Below, piece by piece: positions 1-9,253 of a stretch of DNA of 64,000 nt; the first letter of the stretch is position 1, and each line of letters starts with the position of its first letter. Source of the stretch: Azolla caroliniana (Eukaryota; Polypodiophyta); assembly GCA_043228905.1 (NCBI GenBank), contig JBHGNT010000001.1:32488001-32552000 (forward strand). The letters run 5' to 3'. Below the pieces are notes generated by a model. The model saw nothing but the letters and a program-made list of their open reading frames with translations. It had not been told where the DNA came from and did no database searches. The position numbers and the translations under genes were made by a program.

Positions 1-170
1 CGTCCGGTCTTCGATAAGGTCTTCTTCGACTACCCTCTCAGCATTCCCAAGGTGTCGTCGAAGGAGACTGCCTCCACGGCTCCGTTGATTTCTTCGTCAG
101 GGCCGAGAACTCCGCACGCCCGAAGTCTCCCCTCCGTCTTTGTTTTCTCTCGGCCGGCGATGCCGACCAT
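1..170 (-). pseudogene. pol N-terminus of A-left, frameshifted, cut by window edge
   Basis: Reading leftwards from the ATG at 170-168, the peptide begins MVGIAGREKTKTEG, as in copy A1 at 22400. Compared with A1, one base is missing at about 36 (CTCTCAGC where A1 has CTCCCCAGC), which breaks the reading frame near codon 45. The rest of pol is outside the window. Broken status rests on this one visible deletion. Confidence 0.75.
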
Positions 171-292
171 CGTACATGCTCCGCTGTCGGAGAAGCAAAA
201 TTTCCTACCTATTGTACACGGTTTTATCGTACAGATGTGGGGTTTTCCCGGAGCATCCGGACTGTCGCGGCCCCACGCCTTGGCAGTCCTCT

Positions 293-2446
293 CTAAAAAT
301 CCTCTCGGTTTTCGGAACCGAGGGAGTCGCGGTTACGTTCGTGGTTCGGCCGTACCGTCAGAAACTGGACCGAATGGCGCCCGTCTTGGCTTTTGACCCT
401 CGCGTAGGCCGAACCATTGTCCAGCACCTTGGTCTCCATCCGCGCCGCCGTGATGTACGGCTCTCCCAGTATGACCGGATGCGAAGACGTCTCCTGCACG
501 AAGAAGTGCTGGTCAATCTCGACGTCGCCGATCTTGACTCGCACATTCGGACAGGCCCCGTGCAGCTCCTCGGTGGCGCGCGTTGCCGCCCTTATTTTCC
601 ACCCGTGCTTGGTGTTGATCGGCCATTTGCCCTTCTTATAGAAGTCCATGGACATCAAGTTGATCTCCGATCCGTGGTCCACCAAAGCTATCACCGGTTC
701 CTGGACATCGCCGATCTTCACCGGGGTTTCCGTGGTCGCTCGGGCCCAGTGTGGTCTCGAATAGTGGCTTTCCGCCCACTCGTCTCCCAGCGCTATGTCG
801 TCTAGGTGCGTCGTCTGCACTCCCACTGGTCTTTCCGGTTCTGTCTCCGTTGACAGCCTCTTCCGTTTCACCAAGTCCACGATGGAGTCGTGGAACTCCT
901 TCTTGGCGATTCCCAGCACCTCTCGTAACGACAGCTCCACCTTGCTGTCGAGGATCCGTTCCTCCAGGACCTTTCGTAAGTCCGTGGTCCTTTCTATCTC
1001 CGTCCCCAGACGGTACCCGCCCTTCTGGGGTTTATCTTTCGTACCGGCCCCGCCGGCTTCGTCCCGTCGTGGCCCGGACCGGGTCTCGTATCGTTGCGAG
1101 GGCCCGGTCGTCCCGGGTTTCCCCACCCGCTTCTCTTCTACCAGAGCCTCGTAGTTCTGGCAAGCGGCTTCCACGAAGCCCGTCCTTTCCTCGACCGGGT
1201 CGCTCCACCCGGTCATCTCCCGTACCCGTTTCTCCGCGCGGTCCGATTCCTCCCCTTTTAGCCTTGCACCGGCAAGGCCTCCCAGCATCGTCGGCCAGAA
1301 TCCGGCTTTGCTTTCCCTTCGGGCCTCGCCGCCCCCGACTCGAATGCCGGCCGACGCCGAGTAGTGGACGGTTTCCGCGTGTCGGGCCGCCGCCTCTTCC
1401 ATCAACCTTTTCATACCACCTCGCCCGTCGTTTCGGCTCAGGGCCCTTCGGGTGTCGCTGGCATGCACCCGCCCTTCCCACAGGTACACCACCCTGTCCC
1501 TTAGCGCCTCCGCGAAGTCGCCGCAGTCCTTCCGAATGTGGCCGACTTCATCGCACCACATGCACCTGTTTCCTGCCGCCGGCCGTCGGTCACGAGCCGG
1601 TTCGCCACCTTCCCTTCGGGCTTGCGCGATTTGGAGGTCCTTTACCGCCCTCGTCAATTCCTCCAGCGCCGCTCCTCCGGTTGAGCCTCTGACTACGCCG
1701 GTCGAAGCCGAACCGGTTTCCAACCACTCTCGGGTCTCTTCCTTTCGCACCTGCGGCGCTGGTTCGAACTTCCTTGCTGCGACCGAGCCCGACCCGGTTA
1801 CCCCGTTATCCGCCCATTCTCGCCGTTTGTCGAAACGGCCACAGACTTTCTTGACAGCCGCCCAGTCGGTAGTGAGCCCGTCTTCGGTTTCCAGCAAGAG
1901 GCCCACTTGCTCCCGATCCCGCTCGTCGACCGACTTGACAAACAGCAAGACCCGGCTCGTGTCCAGGATGGATCGGTCGAGCGCCGAAAGGCGCGCAAAG
2001 TTTTCCTCGAACTCCCGGAGGAGTGCCGACGCGTTTCTTCCCTTCCCCGGGGACTCCACCCATTCCATGAACCTTCGCTTCGAAAGCCGGAGCGCGTCGT
2101 CCAGCCCGTATTTCTCTAGGAGCCGACCTTCGAACTCCTCCCAGGTACGGCTCTCCGCCCGCACCTCGAGCACCTCCGCATGGATGCTCGGCATTGCTAC
2201 TCGGGGAAATCCGGCAAGACGCCTTTCTTCCGGAATGTCCCGCATCAGCATTTCTGCACCGTAGGACGCCAGATACTTCGTGGCATCCCTCCCATCGAAC
2301 CGGCCGATCGTGCCGACGACCGCCTCGATAGCTCTGTCGAGGGCACCGGTGCCCTCGCGCGCATTTACAATCCGATCCACGGCCGAAGCCATGGCCTCTG
2401 CAAGATCCGACCCCCTCATCTTCTGCTCTTCTGCCGCCTCTTTCAC
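293..2446 (-). CDS. Gag-protease polyprotein of G1 copy A-left
   Basis: The ORF is 717 codons if opened at the GTG at 2446. The more likely eukaryotic start is the in-frame ATG at 2419, nine codons in. The N-terminal half should form the capsid. A CCHC zinc knuckle follows (C295, C298, H303, C308), as in retroelement nucleocapsids that bind RNA. The C-terminus carries a retropepsin-like segment, VALVDHGSEINLMS, with D590 as the expected catalytic Asp and the unusual DHG instead of DSG or DTG. It differs from the A1 protein at about six residues. The stop lies in the run GATTTTTAG, and pol is in the -1 frame. The product would assemble particles in the cytoplasm. Confidence 0.9.
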   Translation of the reverse strand: MKEAAEEQKMRGSDLAEAMASAVDRIVNAREGTGALDRAIEAVVGTIGRFDGRDATKYLASYGAEMLMRDIPEERRLAGFPRVAMPSIHAEVLEVRAESRTWEEFEGRLLEKYGLDDALRLSKRRFMEWVESPGKGRNASALLREFEENFARLSALDRSILDTSRVLLFVKSVDERDREQVGLLLETEDGLTTDWAAVKKVCGRFDKRREWADNGVTGSGSVAARKFEPAPQVRKEETREWLETGSASTGVVRGSTGGAALEELTRAVKDLQIAQARREGGEPARDRRPAAGNRCMWCDEVGHIRKDCGDFAEALRDRVVYLWEGRVHASDTRRALSRNDGRGGMKRLMEEAAARHAETVHYSASAGIRVGGGEARRESKAGFWPTMLGGLAGARLKGEESDRAEKRVREMTGWSDPVEERTGFVEAACQNYEALVEEKRVGKPGTTGPSQRYETRSGPRRDEAGGAGTKDKPQKGGYRLGTEIERTTDLRKVLEERILDSKVELSLREVLGIAKKEFHDSIVDLVKRKRLSTETEPERPVGVQTTHLDDIALGDEWAESHYSRPHWARATTETPVKIGDVQEPVIALVDHGSEINLMSMDFYKKGKWPINTKHGWKIRAATRATEELHGACPNVRVKIGDVEIDQHFFVQETSSHPVILGEPYITAARMETKVLDNGSAYARVKSQDGRHSVQFLTVRPNHERNRDSLGSENREDF

Positions 2447-2459
2447 GTCGGGTTCACCA
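2442..2459 (-). other. Primer-binding site (tRNA-Trp type)
   Basis: Read on the minus strand, TGGTGAACCCGACGTGAA starts 4 bases after the LTR. It is the complement of the 3' end of plant cytosolic tRNA-Trp including CCA, recognised from memory. It would prime minus-strand DNA synthesis. Confidence 0.8.
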
Positions 2460-2463
2460 AAGA

Positions 2464-3256
2464 TGTCTAGATATTACGCAAGTGCGTGTGGAAACGAGGC
2501 GGGACCGCGGGGGTCTCGAACCAAAGAGCAAGCGAGGGAAGAGAAAGAGGGAGAACCGGCTACGCAGGACCGGGGATACACATGGACACGGCCCTTCAGC
2601 ACGGGGAACGCGGACAGACACCGACACAGACAGATGCGAATGACTAAATATGTATATTAAGAAAAATGGCTAGCACGACTACAACCCCCGATGGGGCACA
2701 GGTTGGTTACAACCGAACAGGCCGGCGAACAGATGCCGATGCCTGTTCGCTTCGACACACAAAGGCGGTAGCAGGTCGGAGGTGCTGCCGGAAGCACTCG
2801 GGCGTTCCTCGAAACAGCGCGAGCCTCCTCGGAACCCTGCACAGAAAGCTATGGAGCTCAAGAAGGAAGGAAACAGAGAGAGAAGCGTCCAGAAACGGTC
2901 CGACAGCACTTCGTCCTCTCTGCGCGAGATGCCTGCAACAGCTCTTTCCTGCTCCTTATATAGGCCGACGAGCAGGCCGTCATGTCAGCTTTATTCCCTG
3001 TCCCTTTCGAACAGGGATCCGCTCCGTTCTTCACGCATCCGCGTAGTTACGCCGCCGACTCGTACAGTTCCTTAGCTCGCGCGCGCGACCGAAAAGACTG
3101 TTCGCGCGGTCTTTGTCTCCACTTGTGTTAGGGCCCGTTCCTGCCGATTATCCTCCTAATTCGCTTCTATGTACAACTTGGAGCGTGCGCGTGTGAAGAA
3201 CCGGTTCCCACGCCTTGGTGCGCCGATTATGCTTATGGACGGTTTTCTTCACGACA
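2464..3256 (-). repeat. 5' LTR of G1 copy A-left
   Basis: The 793-bp LTR has ends TGTCG...GACA. On the minus strand it has a TATATAAG box. Its right two thirds match the LTR at 8461-9253, including a CCTTAGCT insertion near 3070 that A1 lacks. Its left third matches the A1 5' LTR. Confidence 0.92.
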
Positions 3257-3719
3257 GCGGAGAAGGCCGGAAAGGGATCTTCCACACCGTTCCGGAGACC
3301 ATGGCGGTTCGAGCCGACGCGGCGATGTAAGACCATGGAGAAGGAAGGTGGCGGCGGAAGGACGAAGGCGACACGAAACACCATCGGGACATCACGATTC
3401 GACAACGGAGGCCAAGCGGGCTGCCACGGGCATTCCTCTAGTGGAGGACATCGGGCATACGGCGGGAAGCGGGGCGTTCATACGGCCGAACAAGGGCCAA
3501 CGGAAGAACGCGTGCTATGGAGATCGCGGCAGAGGACCCATCGACGGGTCGAACGAGCCTACGGGGAGGCGAGCGCGAAGGAAGACTCGAAACCGCCGGA
3601 TCAAACCGGCAGCGAGCCGAGATGCGGATCACGGGAGACCGGTTTCTCACCGGCCGAAATCTCTCACCCTTCAACCAGATTGGCACGTATCGGTGGACGT
3701 GCAGTTAGGTGGGGGCAGA
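3257..3719 (+). mobile_element. 3' internal tail of a B' non-autonomous LTR element
   Basis: This GC-rich segment ends in a polypurine tract (about 3706-3719) directly before an LTR start. It is identical by eye to 9254-9716. In one frame it holds GSSTPFRRPWRFEP and EGGGGRTKATRN, which match the B-element protein at about 6608-6700. It is therefore the end of the same repeat-protein region. A GCACGT/ACGTGC stem lies at 3683-3702. Copy A-left is inserted at its left border. Confidence 0.75.
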
Positions 3720-4029
3720 TGTCGTGAAGAATTTCGACCATAGGCGAAAACCGGGAAACATTGTCTACATCGGCGGGGTGCAGCGTGTGTACGCACCCAT
3801 GTACATTTGGTGTGAATATCGAGGGCGCCTTTATGGCGCCGAAGAGTAGTCAAGTCGGGACAGACGATCCCATGAAAGTCGGGATTTGTCCCACATTGTA
3901 ACGCATCCCTCTCCTTGTTCTATAAAAGGGAGGGAACACCCTTTGTAAAAGGGTTGCCCATTTTGGATTAGAGGGTATACCAGTAGGTTTAGGGTTAGGT
4001 TTCTTCTGCTTCTTCTTCTTCCCCTTCGT
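3720..4029 (+). repeat. Truncated B'-type LTR (first 310 bp)
   Basis: The start TGTCGTGAAGA is shared with all G1 and B LTRs. The sequence equals 9717-10026 of the complete B' LTR, including its TATAAAAG box and telo-box-like run (GTTTAGGGTTAGG). It stops abruptly at CCCCTTCGT and is joined to an internal ORF with no U5 and no primer site. The junction is probably an ectopic recombination or deletion scar. Confidence 0.85.
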
Positions 4030-4030
4030 A

Positions 4031-5545
4031 ATGGCGAAAATCGAAGCCGAAGAATGGCTTATTGCGGGGTCGGGCCCGAGCGGATCGGAGGACGCGGAGG
4101 AAGGAGCTTCCTCACACATGGAGGACGGGGCCTATGCGGAGGCCGAAAGAGAATGGTACATCGGTACCACGGGAGAGGGTGCGGAGCGAACCGCCCTCTC
4201 GACATGGGGGAAAAGAACGACCGAGGACGAGGTCGGGGACGGTGAGGCGGCGATCGCCGATTCGAGCGGACATGGCGGATTCGGGACATGGTGGCCCGAA
4301 TCATCGAGTACGGAGGAGACAAGCGGCGGTACCGCAACCTTCCACGCACCGGTTCAAGAGGCCCCGGCGGCCGGCCCGAGCGCCCGCGTGAGACCGAGGG
4401 AAAAGAACGGTGGCGGCGGCAAGGCGGGCAACCGAGACAACGGTAAGGAGACCGCGGAAGAGGCGGCGGCAAGCATAACCGATGCTTGCATATACGGAGG
4501 CGGGGCAGCCACGGACAACGACGTCCGAGCGGAGGTGGCTACGGACATTACATCGGCGAGCAGCGGTTCCGCGACCTTACACGCGTCATTCCTAGAGATC
4601 TCGGCGGCCGGCCCGAGTGCCCGCGTAAGACCTATGGTGAAAGGCGGTGGCGGTGGCAAGGCGGGCGACCACGGCGTCGACACGAGAGAAGGTGCGGAGC
4701 AAGCGACCGTCTCATCTCGGGGAAAAAGAACGACCATGGATGAGGCCGATATCTACGGAGCGATGGACGCCACTTCGAGAGAGGGCGGAAGTTTCGGGAC
4801 GCGGTTGCCCGAAACGTTCTACGAGGATTTCGCGAGCATACTCGAGGCTTGCGAAATGGAGGAGGAAGACGAAACGAGCGATGGTGTCGCGACCTTCCAC
4901 ACACCGGCCCTAGAGGCTTCGGCGGTCGGCCCGAGTGCCGGCACGAGACCTAGAGCTACGGACGGTGGCGGCGGCAAGGCGGACAACCGAGATGAGGACG
5001 AGACCGGCGAAGAAGAGGCGGCGGCAAGCATACTCGATGCTTGCGAAACCGAAGACGGGGTAGCCACGGACGACGATGTCCGAATGGAGGTGGCTACGGA
5101 CGAGAGGAGTGGTGGTGTCGCGACCTTCCACACACAGGTCCTAGAGACTCCGGCACCCGGCCCGAGAGCCGGCGAGAGGCCTAGAGTGACGGACGGTGGC
5201 GGCGGCAAGGCGGGCAACCGAAACGACGACGACATGGGAGAGGGTGCGGAGCGAGCAACCCTCTCGTCTTGCGGCGAATGGACGGCCAAGGATGAGGCCG
5301 GTGACTACAAAGCGGAGAGCGCCACTTCGAAAGTGGGCGGAAGATTCGGGGCACGGCGGCCCAAAACATCGAGCGGAGAGGAGGCGAGCGGTGGTGCCGC
5401 GACCTTCCACACACCGGCCCTAGAGGCTTCGGCGGTCGGCCCGAGTGCCGGCACGAGACCTAGAACGACGGGCGGCAAGGCGGCAAGGCGGGCAAACAAA
5501 ATGACGCAGAGAACGGCGAAGAAGAGGTGGTGGCCAGCATACTAG
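4031..5545 (+). CDS. Acidic repeat protein of element B, first open segment
   Basis: The 504-codon ORF starts at an ATG in reasonable context (GTAATGG). It has no similarity I recognise to gag or pol. It is rich in Gly, Ala, Glu and Asp, with about five diverged repeats. Each runs roughly: an acidic patch, SILDACETED, a VATD stretch, ATFHTPALEASAVGPSAGTRP, then GGGGKAGNR. The frame is lost near 5480-5530, where GGCAAGGC is repeated. The same repeats continue in the next frame, so an ancestral ORF was longer. The role is unknown. A gag-like or packaging role is possible but unsupported. Confidence 0.45.
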   Translation: MAKIEAEEWLIAGSGPSGSEDAEEGASSHMEDGAYAEAEREWYIGTTGEGAERTALSTWGKRTTEDEVGDGEAAIADSSGHGGFGTWWPESSSTEETSGGTATFHAPVQEAPAAGPSARVRPREKNGGGGKAGNRDNGKETAEEAAASITDACIYGGGAATDNDVRAEVATDITSASSGSATLHASFLEISAAGPSARVRPMVKGGGGGKAGDHGVDTREGAEQATVSSRGKRTTMDEADIYGAMDATSREGGSFGTRLPETFYEDFASILEACEMEEEDETSDGVATFHTPALEASAVGPSAGTRPRATDGGGGKADNRDEDETGEEEAAASILDACETEDGVATDDDVRMEVATDERSGGVATFHTQVLETPAPGPRAGERPRVTDGGGGKAGNRNDDDMGEGAERATLSSCGEWTAKDEAGDYKAESATSKVGGRFGARRPKTSSGEEASGGAATFHTPALEASAVGPSAGTRPRTTGGKAARRANKMTQRTAKKRWWPAY

Positions 5546-6465
5546 AGGCTTACGGAATCGGAGATGGGGGAGCCGCGGACAACGACGTCCGAACGAAAGC
5601 GGCTACGGAGACAACAAGCGGCGGTGCCGGGTCCTTACCCACACCAATCCTAGAGGCTCCAATGGCCGGCCCGAGTGCCGGCATGAGGCTTAGTGCGACG
5701 GGAGGTGACGACGGCAAGGCGGGCAACGGAAACGAGAAGGAAGATTGGAGCGGACGGAGGCAAGACCCCTTGACACCGGGGCCGGAGACTTCGGTGGTTG
5801 TGCTCGAATGCCAACGTGAGACCGGAGAGATGGGCGGTGACCGTGAGGAGGTGAGGCCCGGAGAGAGCGCATACGAAGACGAGTATGCGGGGCCCGGAAT
5901 GGGCGTATACGGTGGGTCCGACGGAGAGGACCGGAGCGGAAACGAGGAGAGAGTCGGGAACCGACCCGACCGGAATACGGCACGGAAGAAGAAGAGAGTA
6001 AGGGCCGGCGAACCGGGCCCAAACCGAAGGAAGCCGGCAAGACCGATTGGCCGGTTACGGTTACGGTTACGGTTACGATGGGAGCCGGTAAGCGCGAGAT
6101 GGAGGCTAACCGGGCACGACGACCATGGTTCGGGGGGAAAACGGAAACAAACGAGACCCTCCATACCCACTCTAGAGACTACGGCGGTTGCGGATCAACA
6201 TAAGACCGGAGAGACGGCGGGTGGCGGCGAGGAGTCGGAGGCCGGAGCGTACGAGGTTACCGGAACGGATATCCGTTACGAGATGGTGGACGGGTGGGTC
6301 CAAGACGGCGAGCCCGTGTCGGAACGGGCTACGGTGACAAAGGAGGAGAAGACCGACACGGAGGTCGGGTCTACGGCGGAAGAGCGAGACGAGATGCATG
6401 CAATACGGCCGATGGAGGGCCAAGACACAAGCATGCCTACGAAGGAGCCAAGCGACCGAAGATGA
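5527..6465 (+). CDS. Acidic repeat protein of element B, second segment
   Basis: This 312-codon ORF overlaps the end of the previous ORF in another frame. Its start repeats the same unit (ASILEAYGIGDGG, then LEAPMAGPSAGMR and GDDGKAGNGNEK), so it is a frameshifted continuation rather than a separate gene. Further on it becomes basic (ARKKKRVRAGEPG), with an RLRLRLRLR run encoded by the GGTTAC repeats. No known domain was seen. Confidence 0.35.
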   Translation: MVASILEAYGIGDGGAADNDVRTKAATETTSGGAGSLPTPILEAPMAGPSAGMRLSATGGDDGKAGNGNEKEDWSGRRQDPLTPGPETSVVVLECQRETGEMGGDREEVRPGESAYEDEYAGPGMGVYGGSDGEDRSGNEERVGNRPDRNTARKKKRVRAGEPGPNRRKPARPIGRLRLRLRLRWEPVSARWRLTGHDDHGSGGKRKQTRPSIPTLETTAVADQHKTGETAGGGEESEAGAYEVTGTDIRYEMVDGWVQDGEPVSERATVTKEEKTDTEVGSTAEERDEMHAIRPMEGQDTSMPTKEPSDRR

Positions 6466-7531
6466 CGGTCGGATCACGCCTTCGAGAGGCGAATACGAGG
6501 AGGAAGGCGGCGATGACAAGACCTGGCACGATGCTAGGGAAGATTGGTGGGAAGAGGTGGCCTACGGAGAGGCTAAGACCGGCGGCCACGAAGATAAGGC
6601 CCGAGAGGGATCCTCCACACCGGCTATAGAGACTCTGGCGGTCGGCGCGAGTGCCGACGTGAGACCAAGAGTGGCGGACGGTGGCGGCGAGGGGACGAAG
6701 GCCACAACGGATGAAGGCACCGAGAGAGGCATATGGGAGGTCGCGGAGAACGAAGATGTATGCGCCCAAAAGAACGAACACGACATCACGAAGGATGTGT
6801 GCGGTCGAGCGGGCCAAGAGGGCCAAGAGGGTGTTCCTCCGAGCGAAACGGAGGTCGGGGAAGAAAGGTACCTTTCCGAAAGGGTACGCGAAGAGGAGCG
6901 GAATGCGAAACGTGCAATGCGGCCGCATGAGGGCCAAGCAACGAGCACGGGAACGATGGTATGCTCTACGGCGAGAGAGCGCGGCAAGCAAAGGGAAGGC
7001 GAAAAATGCGTGATGGGGTCATCGAAGGACCGAAGCACGAGCACGCATTCGGAGGACAACACCAACGTACGGGGAAAGCCTACGGAAGGCAAGCGCAGAG
7101 CGAGAAGAGTCGGCACGACGAGGTGCGCGGCACGAAAAAGGCGGATCCGGAGGATATGCGAGGCGGACAAAGGGTCGGCAACGACGTTCGGGAGGACCGA
7201 ACGGGGAGGAAAGCGCGGGCATCGGATATGGCGGTCCGAGTGTAGTCGGTGGTTCGAGGAAACACGGTGGACGTGGCGGATCAGGTGGAGGCAACGACTC
7301 GGCGAGCATCGTCGAGTGTGGCGGATCGGATGGAGCCGACGGTTCGAGACCATTCGGCGGAGATGGTGGGCCGGAAGGCGACGGTGGTTCGTGTGGACGG
7401 GGTGGACTTGCTCGAAGTGGAAGACGAAGCCGGGCAAGCCCACGAGGTTGTCAAGGGCTCGGTTGGCCGCCTTGGCCGAAAATCTCGCGTTTTGTTCCCC
7501 TTTTGGCACATACCGGTGGATGTGCGGTTAG
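6398..7531 (+). CDS. Repeat protein of element B, third segment
   Basis: The 377-codon ORF again overlaps the previous one out of frame. Only its first half (to about 6750) keeps the unit SSTPAIETLAVGASADVRPR plus DGGGEGTKATTDEGTE. The later half is Arg/Trp-rich and may be a by-product of GC-rich DNA with few stops. Treat as the decayed C-terminal part of the same product. Confidence 0.28.
   Translation: MQYGRWRAKTQACLRRSQATEDDGRITPSRGEYEEEGGDDKTWHDAREDWWEEVAYGEAKTGGHEDKAREGSSTPAIETLAVGASADVRPRVADGGGEGTKATTDEGTERGIWEVAENEDVCAQKNEHDITKDVCGRAGQEGQEGVPPSETEVGEERYLSERVREEERNAKRAMRPHEGQATSTGTMVCSTARERGKQREGEKCVMGSSKDRSTSTHSEDNTNVRGKPTEGKRRARRVGTTRCAARKRRIRRICEADKGSATTFGRTERGGKRGHRIWRSECSRWFEETRWTWRIRWRQRLGEHRRVWRIGWSRRFETIRRRWWAGRRRWFVWTGWTCSKWKTKPGKPTRLSRARLAALAENLAFCSPFGTYRWMCG
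7506..7525 (+). promoter_or_regulatory. Pre-PPT hairpin of element B
   Basis: GCACAT and ATGTGC can pair around the 8-base loop ACCGGTGG. The same position in G1 has GCGCAT/ATGCGC and in B' GCACGT/ACGTGC. Base-pair changes are therefore compensated. Confidence 0.6.
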
Positions 7532-7542
7532 GTGGGGGCGGA
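7530..7542 (+). other. Polypurine tract of element B
   Basis: AGGTGGGGGCGGA lies directly before the LTR start TGTCG, the normal position of the plus-strand primer. The same tract occurs in G1 copies. Confidence 0.8.
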
Positions 7543-8215
7543 TGTCGTGAAGATTTTCGTCCATAGGCGGAAAACCGAGCGAAGCAAGCAAACCCGCGAT
7601 GTGCAACGTTGCACATCAACATGTTGTATTTCTATTTATCGATAGTGATAAGTATGGTGCTAGAAATGCACCTTAGGATTTGTAAAGTGTAAAGGTGATG
7701 TGCTTTTGCGCGCACATCCACGTGAGAGAGAGAGATAGGTACGTGGTAGTTCGTGTAGAGGTGGGAGTTAAGACCCATCCTTCCCACCTCCCCTAAAATC
7801 AAGGGAAATATCCCCATTGATTGAAAGGGGATATTTTGTAGCACCCTTTTGTAAACGGTCTTCTCTCCTTGTGCTATAAAAGGGGAGGAAGAGCACCATT
7901 GTGGGGGTTGCCTTATTTTGGAGTGTGAGTGAGGTATACCTTTCGTTTTAGGGTTAGGGTTTCTTTTCTTCTTCGTCGGATTAGGGTTTCGGGTTTATCA
8001 TAGTCGTTTGGTGCGGCCTACGCGGCCGCCATTTTTGTAATCGGTTTTCGGTTCTAGTATATCTTGTTGAGCATTTGGCCTCCATCTTCCTCTTGTTCTT
8101 TCTTTCTCTTCTTGTGCTAAGCTCCATTCCGAAGTCCTATTCCTTCCCCCCTTCTCCTTAGTCCAAGACCCCCGTGGTTCCGCCCTTCTCCACGCACTTG
8201 CGAAATATCTCGACA
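7543..8215 (+). repeat. 3' LTR of B-type element
   Basis: The LTR is 673 bp, from TGTCGTGAAGA to CTCGACA. TATAAAAG lies at 7875-7882, followed by telo-box-like TTAGGGTTAGGGTTTC and a CT-rich leader. The last 50 bases (GACCCCCGTGG...CACGCACTTGCG) resemble the G1 LTR end. It is followed by ACGC, which equals the uninterrupted G1 gag target at 2219-2222. The element therefore inserted into a G1 gag with a 4-bp duplication. Confidence 0.87.
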
Positions 8216-8460
8216 ACGCCTTTCTTCCGGAATGTCCCGCATCAGCATCTTTGCACCGTAGGACGCCAAATACTTTGTGGCATCCTTCCCATCGAACCGG
8301 CTGATCGTGCCGACGACCGCCTCAATAGCTCTGTCGAGGGCACCGGTGCCCTCGCGCGCGTTTACAATCCGATCCACGGCCGAAGCCATGGCCTCTGCAA
8401 GATCCGACCCCCTCATCTTCTGCTCTTCTGCCGCCTCCTTCACGTCGGGTTCACCAAAGA
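8216..8460 (-). pseudogene. 5' fragment of a G1 gag (copy C)
   Basis: The minus-strand peptide matches the first ~75 residues of G1 Gag (SDLAEAMASAVDRIVNAREG...MLMRDIPEERR). It is cut at 8216 by the B LTR. The tRNA-Trp primer site is at 8439-8456. It differs from A-left at several bases over the same stretch, so the two duplicated segments are not identical here. Confidence 0.85.
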
Positions 8461-9253
8461 TGTCGAGATATTACGCAAGTGCGTGTGGAAACGAGGCGGG
8501 ACCGCGGGGGTCTCGAACCAAAGAGCAAGCGAGGGAGGAGAAAGAGAGAGAACCTGCTACGCAGGACCGGGGATACACAGGGACACGGCCCTTCAGCACG
8601 GAGAACGCGAACAGACACCGACACAAACAAATGCGAATGACTAAATATGTATATTAACAAAATGGCTAACACGACTACAACCCTCGATGGGGCACAGGTT
8701 GGTTACAACCGAACAGGCCGGCGAACAGATGCCGATGCCTGTTCGCTTCGACGCACAAAGGGGGGTAGCAGGTCGGAGGTGCTGCCGGAAGCACTCGGGC
8801 GTTCCTCGAAACAGCGCGAGCCTCCTCGGAACCCTGCACAGAAAGCTATGGAGCTCAAGAAGGAAGGAAACAGAGAGAGAAGCGTCCAGAAACGGTCCGA
8901 CAGCACTTCGTCCTCTCTGCGCGAGATGCCTGCAACAGCTCTTTCCTGCTCCTTATATAGGCCGACGAGCAGGCCGTCATGTCAGCTTTATTCCCTGTCC
9001 CTTTCGAACAGGGATCCGCTCCGTTCTTCACGCATCCGCGTAGTTACGCCGCCGACTCGTACAGTTCCTTAGCTCGCGCGCGCGACCGAAAAGACTGTTC
9101 GCGCGGTCTTTGTCTCCACTTGTGTTAGGGCCCGTTCCTGCCGATTATCCTCCTAATTCGCTTCTATGTACAACTTGGAGCGTGCGCGCGTGAAGAACCG
9201 GTTCCCACGCCTTGGTGCGCCGATTATGCTTATGGACGGTTTTCTTCACGACA
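8461..9253 (-). repeat. 5' LTR of G1 copy C
   Basis: The LTR is 793 bp with ends TGTCG...CGACA. It is followed by GCGG, as at A-left. It shares U3 with A-left almost perfectly but differs at several sites in the part near the gag. Only this LTR and a gag stub remain of copy C. Confidence 0.9.

Larger units (their letters stand above)
1..3256 (-). mobile_element. G1 Ty3-type LTR retrotransposon, copy A-left (partial)
   Basis: This is the 5' end of a minus-strand G1 element: 5' LTR (2464-3256), primer-binding site, gag-protease ORF and the first codons of pol. The rest lies left of the window. The right LTR end reads CACGACA and is followed by GCGG, the presumed 4-bp target duplication; the matching left copy is not visible. 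From 1 to about 2760 it is nearly identical (inverted) to copy A1 at about 19840-22560. From about 2790 rightwards it instead matches the LTR at 8461-9253, so the copy looks mosaic. The pol start has a 1-base deletion, so this copy is not fully coding-competent. Confidence 0.93.
4031..7542 (+). mobile_element. Internal region of a B-type non-autonomous LTR element
   Basis: About 3.5 kb of GC-rich DNA runs from just after the truncated LTR to the polypurine tract before the B LTR. It has no recognisable RT, RNase H or integrase. It holds repeated coding units of roughly 70-100 codons, whose hallmarks (GPSAGTRPR and DGGGGKAGNR) recur near 4370, 4610, 4930, 5160, 5450, 5660 and 6640. Four GGTTAC units occur at 6054-6077. 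Shared LTR ends and polypurine region suggest mobilisation by G1 proteins; this is inference. Confidence 0.7.

Noticed and set aside
3986-4002. Interstitial telomere repeat
   Set aside because: Only about two TTAGGG-like units within an LTR leader. A telo-box-type motif fits better.
4340-5700. CRISPR-like or satellite array
   Set aside because: The units are long, diverged and coding, without constant spacers, and the context is a plant retroelement.
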